A stretch of DNA of 49,447 bases from an uncultured Clostridium sp. (GTDB lineage: Bacteria > Bacillota > Clostridia > Lachnospirales > Lachnospiraceae): positions 1 through 49,447 of the forward strand of contig CAKSBP010000027.1 of assembly GCA_934438135.1 (NCBI GenBank), read 5' to 3'. Below the pieces are notes generated by a model that made no database searches, was not told where the DNA came from, and saw only the letters and a program-made list of their open reading frames with translations. Shown here one piece after another: positions 35,537 to 41,978 of the stretch. How positions within the stretch are numbered: the first letter of the stretch is position 1; each line of letters starts with the position of its first letter. The translations under genes and the position numbers were made by a program.

Positions 35537-36310
35537 ATGAGAAAAGAAAAAGGACAGATACGATGGGAACTGTTTTTGTTTATTGGGTGTCTGATTGTAT
35601 TTCTTTTATGTACGGGATATCTTGTTGTGCGGCAGAAAAAGGACACAGAAAGCAGACTGCTGTTTCGGGAATTATCGGAGATAGTTCATAAAGAAAAACA
35701 GAATAGTTCTAAGCAGCAGACAGAGGAAAGCCTGACAGAAGAAGCTGAAGGAGAGAAAAACAGAAATCTGACACAGATGAAAAAGAAGAACAAGGATTTT
35801 GTGGGGTGGATTACCATTGCTGGGACGACGATTGATTATCCGGTTGTAAAGCGTGATAATTCTTTTTACCTGACTCATGATTTTTATAAAAAGAAAAGCC
35901 GTTTTGGAGTGCCGTTTCTGGATGAAACATGTAGTATAAAAGAAAAGATGATGGTGATATATGGACATCATATCCGTGGAAAACAGATGTTTGGAGCCTT
36001 GGTAGATTATGAGGAAAAAAACTATTATGAAAATCATAAGAAAATAAGCTGGTTTACAGAGGATGGAGCTTGTTCGTATCAGATTGTCAGAGTATTAAAA
36101 CTGGATGTAAATCAAAATGAGAATTATATAATAGATTCCATTCATAAGAAGAATGAGAAAGAGTTTCAGGTGTGGAAGCAGGAAACAGAAAAATTAACCA
36201 TATTGAATACAGGGGAAGAGCTTGAAGAAAAAGATGCATATATCATGCTGGTTACATGCGAATATTCCGTAAAAGATGGAAGGCTTTTGATTCTGGCAAA
36301 AAGGGAATAG
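35537..36310 (+). CDS. srtB: class B sortase
   Basis: This 257-residue membrane-anchored transpeptidase has a membrane helix at about 12-32, a charged linker and then the sortase fold. The catalytic residues are H144 in IYGHHIRG, C241 in LVTCEYS and R249 in DGRLLILAKR. The insert lengths and TC-E-Y sequence fit the SrtB group. It attaches surface proteins to peptidoglycan or assembles pili. The VPKTG protein immediately upstream is the obvious substrate. The ribosome binding site (AAGGAAAGG) is rather far from ATG 35537, so expression may be low. Confidence 0.9.
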   Translation: MRKEKGQIRWELFLFIGCLIVFLLCTGYLVVRQKKDTESRLLFRELSEIVHKEKQNSSKQQTEESLTEEAEGEKNRNLTQMKKKNKDFVGWITIAGTTIDYPVVKRDNSFYLTHDFYKKKSRFGVPFLDETCSIKEKMMVIYGHHIRGKQMFGALVDYEEKNYYENHKKISWFTEDGACSYQIVRVLKLDVNQNENYIIDSIHKKNEKEFQVWKQETEKLTILNTGEELEEKDAYIMLVTCEYSVKDGRLLILAKRE

Positions 36311-36354
36311 TAAAAAATGAAAATTTAGAAGTGTTATATCTGGGAATAAAATAG

Positions 36355-36382
36355 TTTACTTCGATTTGAAAAGTGTTATAAT
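36355..36382 (+). promoter_or_regulatory. sigma-A promoter for the LTA-synthase-family operon
   Basis: TTTACT (36355-36360) and TATAAT (36377-36382) are separated by 16 bases, with an extended TGT before the -10. Confidence 0.65.
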
Positions 36383-36432
36383 GTACTTGCTGTGCAAATT
36401 TAAGTAAAAGAATTAATAAGGAAGTGTAAAAG

Positions 36433-38445
36433 GTGACGAGTGTATCGAGGAAGAAAAGAACAGTAGGAACAGCCGTATTTCTATGTCTGTTGGCAGCCAA
36501 TCTTACATATTTTGCGCTTGGCCTTACAAAGACTGGACATAATCTAGAAAATTCCATATATTCCTGTGTACTGCTTGGTATCGCATATGTGGTATATTTA
36601 TATCGCGTGGATACCGAGAGTGAAATCATAAAAGGTGCGGTGTCGACAGCGATGTTTTTTGCTATACCAGTATTTTCAGTATTTTCTATTTGGAACTATT
36701 CACCGGCAGGAGGGCATTTGTTTCTATTTTTACAAAACTGCTTTCTCCTTTTTGTACTGCAGGGAGTATTGTTTCTTATCATTTTCCGGATGACACCGGT
36801 CTTGATTCTGGCAACGGGAATAAACTGGTTTTTATTTCTTGTAGATGAAATTGTACTGGTGCTTCGTAAGACACCTTTAGTTCCAGCGGATGTGACTGCA
36901 TTTAAGACGGCAATGGCGGTATCGGGAAATTATAAATTTGAGATTACATCGAATATGATTACAGCGACGTGTGCATTGATTCTTGTAATCGTATGTGTTA
37001 TTTGTCTTCCAATGGAAGAAAATATAGTCGGAAAACATGCAGGAAGAATGTCAAAAGCAGGAATGCGTATCGGAACACTTCTTTTTACCTGTTTTTTGAT
37101 GATTTATATTAGTTCTTGGGAACGGGAAGATTACAATGCCGATAATTTTGATGTTGAAAACATGAATGTAAATAATGGAACGGTACTTACGTTTTATTTA
37201 AATTATAAGGAAATGATAGTAGAGCAGCCAGATGGTTATGATAAAGATAGTGTGAAAGCAGAATTGGCAGCTTACAATGATGAAACCAATAGTGTAGCGT
37301 TGGATAAGAGCAAACTGCCTAATGTCATTATTATTATGGATGAGGCATTTTCGGATTTGGGTATTATGGGAGACCTAGACACTAATAAAGATCCGTTGGA
37401 GTTCTGCCACAGACTGGTGAAACAAAAAAATGTCGTAAGCGGGCATCTGAATGTTTCTGTCTGGGGGGGAAGTACTTGTAATACAGAATTTGAGGTCATG
37501 ACAGGAAACACTTTGGAAATGCTTCCGTATGGCAGCATTCCATATATGCAGTATGTATCTGAAAACACGGATTCACTTTGCAGCTATTTTCATAAATTAG
37601 GCTACACTGACATTGCGATTCATCCATACTGGGGACAATGCTGGCGTAGAGATACAGTGTATGGTGAGTTTGGATTTAACAAATTTATTGATGCAGAGGA
37701 TTTTGATCCGCAGGCCAGCACGAAAAATATTTCGGGAATTAAAATTCATGAGGGTGTGGATTTTGGAAAAAATCTGGATTACGTGCGAAACTACATAAGT
37801 GATGATGAATCTTTTTCACAGATTGAGAATCAGTTTGAGAAGAAGAAGGAGGGAGAAAAGCTGTTTGTATTCAATGTTACTATGCAGAATCATGGAGGTT
37901 ATCTTTATCATGGAGATAATTATAATCAGACGGTTGAATGCGGCAGGGTAAGTGACAGCAGAGTAAACCAGTATTTGTCTTTGGTGGACAAAACGGATGA
38001 TGCACTGAAACATTTGATTGAATATTTCAATAAGGTCGATGAACCAACGGTTATTTTATTTTATGGAGACCATCAGCCTGGGCTTGGAAATAATTTCTAT
38101 GAGGAAATGTTTGGACATTCCTACACACAGTTTACCAATAATGATTTCCGGCTTCGTTATACAGTTCCGTATTACATCTGGGCAAATTACAAGCTGAAAG
38201 ATGTGAAGTACGATGAAGTCAGTGCTAATTATCTGTCTATGGTATTAAAAGATGCAGCGGGACTTCCCTTTGATTCCTGGGATACGTTTCGGAGCAAGGT
38301 TTTTGAAAAATATCCGGTTATGACGGCCCGGATGATTGTGGATCAGTATAATGTCTTATCGGTACGAGGTACGCTTCATTCCGACTTGCTGGATCAATAC
38401 AATCGGATTCAGTATTATAAATTGTTTCAATACGATAAAAAGTAA
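36433..38445 (+). CDS. LTA-synthase-family membrane sulfatase / phosphoglycerol transferase
   Basis: This 670-residue protein has about five N-terminal membrane helices (to about 215) and a large extracellular sulfatase-fold domain (about 290-610). Metal and catalytic motifs typical of LtaS are visible: IIIMDEAFSD (about 299-308), the nucleophile T348 in GGSTCNTEFE, HPYWGQCW, NHGGY and YGDHQPGLG. Such enzymes transfer phosphoglycerol from phosphatidylglycerol onto a glycolipid, teichoic acid or glycan. The exact acceptor is not known, and the long-spaced Clostridia subgroup is not identical to S. aureus LtaS. The start is GTG 36433 with AAGGAAG nine bases upstream. An alpha/beta hydrolase-fold gene follows after 14 bases. 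Confidence 0.86.
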   Translation: MTSVSRKKRTVGTAVFLCLLAANLTYFALGLTKTGHNLENSIYSCVLLGIAYVVYLYRVDTESEIIKGAVSTAMFFAIPVFSVFSIWNYSPAGGHLFLFLQNCFLLFVLQGVLFLIIFRMTPVLILATGINWFLFLVDEIVLVLRKTPLVPADVTAFKTAMAVSGNYKFEITSNMITATCALILVIVCVICLPMEENIVGKHAGRMSKAGMRIGTLLFTCFLMIYISSWEREDYNADNFDVENMNVNNGTVLTFYLNYKEMIVEQPDGYDKDSVKAELAAYNDETNSVALDKSKLPNVIIIMDEAFSDLGIMGDLDTNKDPLEFCHRLVKQKNVVSGHLNVSVWGGSTCNTEFEVMTGNTLEMLPYGSIPYMQYVSENTDSLCSYFHKLGYTDIAIHPYWGQCWRRDTVYGEFGFNKFIDAEDFDPQASTKNISGIKIHEGVDFGKNLDYVRNYISDDESFSQIENQFEKKKEGEKLFVFNVTMQNHGGYLYHGDNYNQTVECGRVSDSRVNQYLSLVDKTDDALKHLIEYFNKVDEPTVILFYGDHQPGLGNNFYEEMFGHSYTQFTNNDFRLRYTVPYYIWANYKLKDVKYDEVSANYLSMVLKDAAGLPFDSWDTFRSKVFEKYPVMTARMIVDQYNVLSVRGTLHSDLLDQYNRIQYYKLFQYDKK

Positions 38446-38459
38446 CATGGAGGACGATT

Positions 38460-39413
38460 ATGAAAAAACTAAAAGGTATCATTCGAAATCTACTTGTGCT
38501 TGCTGTAATTGCAGCAGTGGCAGGGGCAGTGCATATTGGAAATAATGTATTTCGTGGTTCAATGCTTAGCATCAATGCAAGTAAGGCAAATCACGATAAG
38601 AGTAAAAAATTCGTAGCAAAGCAGGGATTTGATATGGATGCATTTAAAGATAAGTACCATGTTGGAAAAATTTCTGTACATTCTTCTTTGTATTCCCATT
38701 GGACACCTGCTTCCTATATTACAGTAGATGGAGATAAAAACAGGGATACAGTTATTATGATTCATGATTTGGGAGACACTAGGGTCAGTTTATTCCCTCA
38801 GGCAGAAATGTTTCTGGAAAATGGCTATAATGTAGTATCTTTTGACCAGCGCGCATCAGGTGGAAGTACCTGTAAGTTCGCTACTTTTGGTGCATGGGAA
38901 AAACAGGATCTTGCAGATTGTGTTGCTCATATCCGTAATAAAATTGATCCGGATAAGAAAATTATTTTATATGGTGTTGGAATGGGGGCAGAAACGATTG
39001 GTGTTTATCTGGGAATGGATGGTGCCAATGAGGATGTCAATGGTGCGATTCTAGATTCGCCATACAGCAGTGTAAGAGATTATATGTCACAGAAAATAAA
39101 GGGGACAGATACGAAAACTTCTCCATCATTTATGCTATTCTGTGGCAGTATTATTACAAGTATTCGTTTGTCGATTACTTATGGAGATACGGATGTGCCG
39201 GAACATATTAAAAATACGAAAGTGCCAGTACTTTTGTGTGCCAGTGAAGGGGATAAAGTGGCACCGGCTTCTATGAGTCAGAAAATATATGACGCCATAA
39301 AGGGTGATAAGAAGCAGATGTTTAAGGTATCGGACAGTGGGCATAAGAGGATTTTTTATGAACACAGAGATGATTATGAGAAGAATGTGATGGGATTTGC
39401 AGCAGGAGTGTAA
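38460..39413 (+). CDS. membrane-anchored alpha/beta hydrolase fold protein lacking the nucleophile serine
   Basis: This 317-residue protein has an N-terminal signal-anchor helix (about 8-28), then an extracytoplasmic alpha/beta hydrolase domain. Family motifs are clear: VIMIHDLGDTR near 100, SFDQRASGGS (about 129-138), ILDSPYSSVRDY, an acid D265 in SEGDKVAP and a base H295 in SGHKRIF. The nucleophile elbow, normally GxSxG, reads GVGMG with G174 in place of serine. Classical hydrolase activity is therefore unlikely. It may be a binding or scaffolding protein, or use another residue. GGAGG precedes ATG 38460, 14 bases after the LTA-synthase-family gene, so the two probably act together at the cell surface. 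A terminator follows. Confidence 0.85.
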   Translation: MKKLKGIIRNLLVLAVIAAVAGAVHIGNNVFRGSMLSINASKANHDKSKKFVAKQGFDMDAFKDKYHVGKISVHSSLYSHWTPASYITVDGDKNRDTVIMIHDLGDTRVSLFPQAEMFLENGYNVVSFDQRASGGSTCKFATFGAWEKQDLADCVAHIRNKIDPDKKIILYGVGMGAETIGVYLGMDGANEDVNGAILDSPYSSVRDYMSQKIKGTDTKTSPSFMLFCGSIITSIRLSITYGDTDVPEHIKNTKVPVLLCASEGDKVAPASMSQKIYDAIKGDKKQMFKVSDSGHKRIFYEHRDDYEKNVMGFAAGV

Positions 39414-39448
39414 AACCTGTTGAGATTCTTGATTATATAGGTTAATTT

Positions 39449-39504
39449 ACAGGACTGCTGCAGGATGGAAAAGAATAGTTCTTTCTGTGACAGTCCTGTT
39501 TTTT
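39449..39504 (+). terminator. terminator of the LTA-synthase-family / hydrolase-fold operon
   Basis: ACAGGACTG (39449-39457) pairs with CAGTCCTGT (39491-39499), followed by a run of six T. Confidence 0.8.
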
Positions 39505-39633
39505 ACAATTTATCGTGGCTGATTTGGCAGGGATACTTATTGACTGAGTAATACAATTTAACACAATTATAGGGAAACTTATACGTCTTATAATATAATT
39601 ATGGAGAAAAAAGTTATTAAATGAAAAAATATA

Positions 39634-39663
39634 TTGCCGATTTCTGATTTACTATGTTATAAT
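39634..39663 (+). promoter_or_regulatory. promoter of the PPC-domain protein gene
   Basis: TTGCCG (39634-39639) and TATAAT (39658-39663) are separated by 18 bases, with an extended -10 (TGTTATAAT). Confidence 0.55.
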
Positions 39664-39710
39664 CACAATGTAATCAAAAAACAACAAGTTAGAATTGGAA
39701 AGGAGAAAAA

Positions 39711-41285
39711 ATGAAATTAAAGAAAATTACTTCTATTATCTTGATTGCTGCTTTGGCATTGAATGTAGAATCTGGTTCAGTCGCAGCAAAAACTACATAT
39801 GATAAAAATCAGGAAATTTCCTGGAATTCAATACATACAGATAATTCATCTATGAATGACTTGAAAACAATTGATAAAGCCAGTGTTTTTGAAGGAAAGC
39901 CGAAGAAACTTAATACAAAAAAACAGTTTAAAGGGATTACAGTCAATGAATCATTATCAAAAGGAGTCAACAGCTATTCGTTATCTAAGAATGCAAAACA
40001 ATTAGCGATTGATTTAGCAGAAAATCAGGAAGAACCGACAGAAGAGCCGACGGTAGAACCGACAGAAGAGCCAACGGTAGAACCAACAGAAGAACCAACG
40101 GTAGAACCGACAGAAGAGCCGACGGTAGAACCGACACAGCAGACTAAGCCAAATGCTACAGCTGATACAGCATATTATTTAAGTGATGAATATATGAATG
40201 TGTTAATTTCGGATGTTGCTGATACAGATGAAAATTGGTATTATTTCCATTGCCCAGCGAATACGAAAATTTCAGCAGTGATGCAGTCGCCTTCAACTGG
40301 TGATTATGATATGTATTTGTATTTGTTGGACGATACCACATTAAATCTTGTTGGATATTCTTTAAATACAGGCACAGCTATGGAACAGCTTAGTTATGTT
40401 AGCAATGAAGGATATTATTTCTTGAGATTTGTACCAAATAATGTTACTGCGAATTCTACACTTCAATTCGAAATTGACCAAATAACCCAGTTTGATGCAT
40501 CAGAACCAGATGATAATACATATTTCGCACGTGCCTATACGGACTCTATTAATGTTAATAATACAATTGACAATGTTTATGATAGAGACTGGTTTTCTTT
40601 TACAGTTACCCAGAAATCAGCTTATACCATTGCTTTGTTGAACGTACCAAGTGGTAATCAATATTTTGTTAACTTATATGATAGCAATTTTACTTCTCTT
40701 GGTGGAATGTTAAGTAGTGGAAATCAAACAGCAGGTGTTACATTAGAAGCAGGGACTTATTATTTTTATGTAGCAAGCTATAATGGAAAATTTAGCACAA
40801 GTGATGCCTATAATCTGCGGGTGCAGAAACGTAATTCAACTTCTTCCAAAGTTTTGGTTTCTAAGACTGGTAAATTAGTTGAAATTACAAATAATGCAGT
40901 TTATATTAATGGAAATGCAGTAAATTTAAGCTGGGAAACATCGTATTTTACACCAGACACTTACTGGATACATTATGCCCAAAAAGTACACTCAACTGCT
41001 GATTCCAAAATTGCAGCATCTTCATGTTCCAATGGTAAGCTTCAGGGTTCCTCCACAAGTGGTGCAACTGCATACAATGATTGCCTGGAAGTATATGTAA
41101 GTGCCTGCTCTTATTGGTTTTATGTTCGTGCATATGGCAATCCTTCTGAAATAAGTAGTGAAACTTTTGGAACAGATGAATATCTAAGATTATATATTGA
41201 TGTAACAAGTGGTAAGGTAGTAGATACGGATGTCTGCTATTTATATACATCATTTGATCACAAATTTACATTTACAAAATACTAA
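39711..41285 (+). CDS. secreted protein with PPC domains and EEPTVEPT repeats
   Basis: This 524-residue protein has a signal peptide (1 to about 26, ending SVAA). An N-terminal linker leads to an acidic Pro/Thr repeat (about 107-142, EEPTVEPT units). Two beta-sandwich domains of the bacterial pre-peptidase C-terminal (PPC) type follow (about 145-245 and 262-372; DENWYYFHCPANTKISAV and DRDWFSFTVTQKSAYTIAL). A C-terminal beta region of about 145 residues is not recognised. No protease, membrane anchor or sortase signal is present, so it is released or bound non-covalently. PPC domains usually help secretion or substrate binding. AAAGGAG precedes the start. Confidence 0.85.
   Translation: MKLKKITSIILIAALALNVESGSVAAKTTYDKNQEISWNSIHTDNSSMNDLKTIDKASVFEGKPKKLNTKKQFKGITVNESLSKGVNSYSLSKNAKQLAIDLAENQEEPTEEPTVEPTEEPTVEPTEEPTVEPTEEPTVEPTQQTKPNATADTAYYLSDEYMNVLISDVADTDENWYYFHCPANTKISAVMQSPSTGDYDMYLYLLDDTTLNLVGYSLNTGTAMEQLSYVSNEGYYFLRFVPNNVTANSTLQFEIDQITQFDASEPDDNTYFARAYTDSINVNNTIDNVYDRDWFSFTVTQKSAYTIALLNVPSGNQYFVNLYDSNFTSLGGMLSSGNQTAGVTLEAGTYYFYVASYNGKFSTSDAYNLRVQKRNSTSSKVLVSKTGKLVEITNNAVYINGNAVNLSWETSYFTPDTYWIHYAQKVHSTADSKIAASSCSNGKLQGSSTSGATAYNDCLEVYVSACSYWFYVRAYGNPSEISSETFGTDEYLRLYIDVTSGKVVDTDVCYLYTSFDHKFTFTKY
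40029..40136 (+). repeat. 24-base in-frame tandem repeat, 4.5 copies
   Basis: A half unit at 40029-40040 is followed by four 24-base units (40041-40136), each encoding EEPTVEPT. The units differ only by third-position G/A changes. This is a coding minisatellite that could change length by slippage in steps of eight residues. Confidence 0.95.
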
Positions 41286-41325
41286 TTAAAAACTGTTTAG
41301 TTAAAATAATAAAAATAATTTTTTT

Positions 41326-41365
41326 AGAACAGAGTGTGTAGAAATACATACCCTGTTCTTTTTTT
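41326..41365 (+). terminator. terminator of the PPC-domain protein gene
   Basis: AGAACAGAGTGTGT (41326-41339) pairs with ACATACCCTGTTCT (41346-41359) with two wobbles, followed by a run of seven T. Confidence 0.85.
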
Positions 41366-41401
41366 GGAAAAGTTTTGTGATAGAACGATTTTGCTGTAAA
41401 T

Positions 41402-41432
41402 AAAAAACAACTCTATTTAAAAGAGCTGTTTT
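41402..41432 (-). terminator. terminator of tRNA-Leu on the minus strand
   Basis: Read on the minus strand, AAAACAGCTCT pairs with AGAGTTGTTTT (41432-41422 and 41414-41404), with one wobble, followed by further T. It starts about 13 bases after the tRNA 3' end. Confidence 0.75.
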
Positions 41433-41444
41433 CAAAAAAAGTAA

Positions 41445-41527
41445 TGCGGATAGCGGGACTTGAACCCGCACGAAGTTGCCCCCGTCAGATTTTGAGTCTG
41501 ATGCGTCTGCCATTCCGCCACATCCGC
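41445..41527 (-). tRNA. tRNA-Leu, anticodon CAA
   Basis: This is an 83-base tRNA with a long variable arm. On the minus strand it begins GCGGATG and ends TATCCGC plus discriminator A, giving a 7-bp acceptor stem. The anticodon arm is CAGA-CTCAAAA-TCTG, so the anticodon is CAA and it reads UUG. The T arm contains GTTCAAGTC. The variable arm (CGGGGGCAACTTCG region) is of the class II type expected for leucine. The 3' CCA is not encoded and must be added by tRNA nucleotidyltransferase. Confidence 0.95.
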
Positions 41528-41580
41528 AAATGAAAATCAGAAAAATAATTTTTTATTTTTTAGTTCTCAAGACGAGACTT

Positions 41581-41609
41581 ATTCTATCACATGTGGTAGA
41601 ATAATGCAA
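41581..41609 (-). promoter_or_regulatory. promoter of tRNA-Leu
   Basis: On the minus strand TTGCAT (41609-41604) and TAGAAT (41586-41581) are separated by 17 bases, giving a 5' leader of about 45 bases before the mature tRNA. Confidence 0.7.
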
Positions 41610-41645
41610 GAGGTTTTTGAAAAAAATATGTAATGAGGTGGCAAT

Positions 41646-41960
41646 ATGACTTGTTTTGAAGCACAAAGCCTAATTACTCCGTTTATTAACGAAACTTTGG
41701 AAGATGATAAACTGGGACAATTTCTGGACCATATAAATACCTGCGATTCCTGCCGAGATGATTTAGAAGTATATTTTACTTTACTCAATGGAATGAAGCA
41801 GCTGGATGAAAATAAGAATATTGCAAACAACTTCCACATCGATCTGGATGGCTTTTTACATAAGCAGGAAGATAAAATTATTCAGCACAAAATGCAAAAG
41901 ATAAAAAAAAGAATTGTTTTATGTGTGTTTATGTTATTATTAGGATTGTGGTTTGTATAA
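41646..41960 (+). CDS. small zinc-finger (anti-sigma-like) tail-anchored membrane protein
   Basis: This 104-residue protein has an N-terminal zf-HC2/ZAS pattern, C3...H29-x3-C33-x2-C36, as in anti-sigma factors that bind ECF sigma factors. A single C-terminal hydrophobic helix at about 88-103 ends the protein, so there is no outer sensor domain. No ECF sigma gene is nearby. It ends 18 bases before polA, so it is probably on the same transcript. GAGGTGG precedes ATG 41646. Binding partner and signal are unknown. Confidence 0.75.
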   Translation: MTCFEAQSLITPFINETLEDDKLGQFLDHINTCDSCRDDLEVYFTLLNGMKQLDENKNIANNFHIDLDGFLHKQEDKIIQHKMQKIKKRIVLCVFMLLLGLWFV

Positions 41961-41978
41961 AATCAGATAGGAGAGAAT

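Noticed and set aside
40029..40136. Short regular repeats resembling a CRISPR array
   Set aside because: The units are contiguous, in frame and encode EEPTVEPT; there are no spacers.
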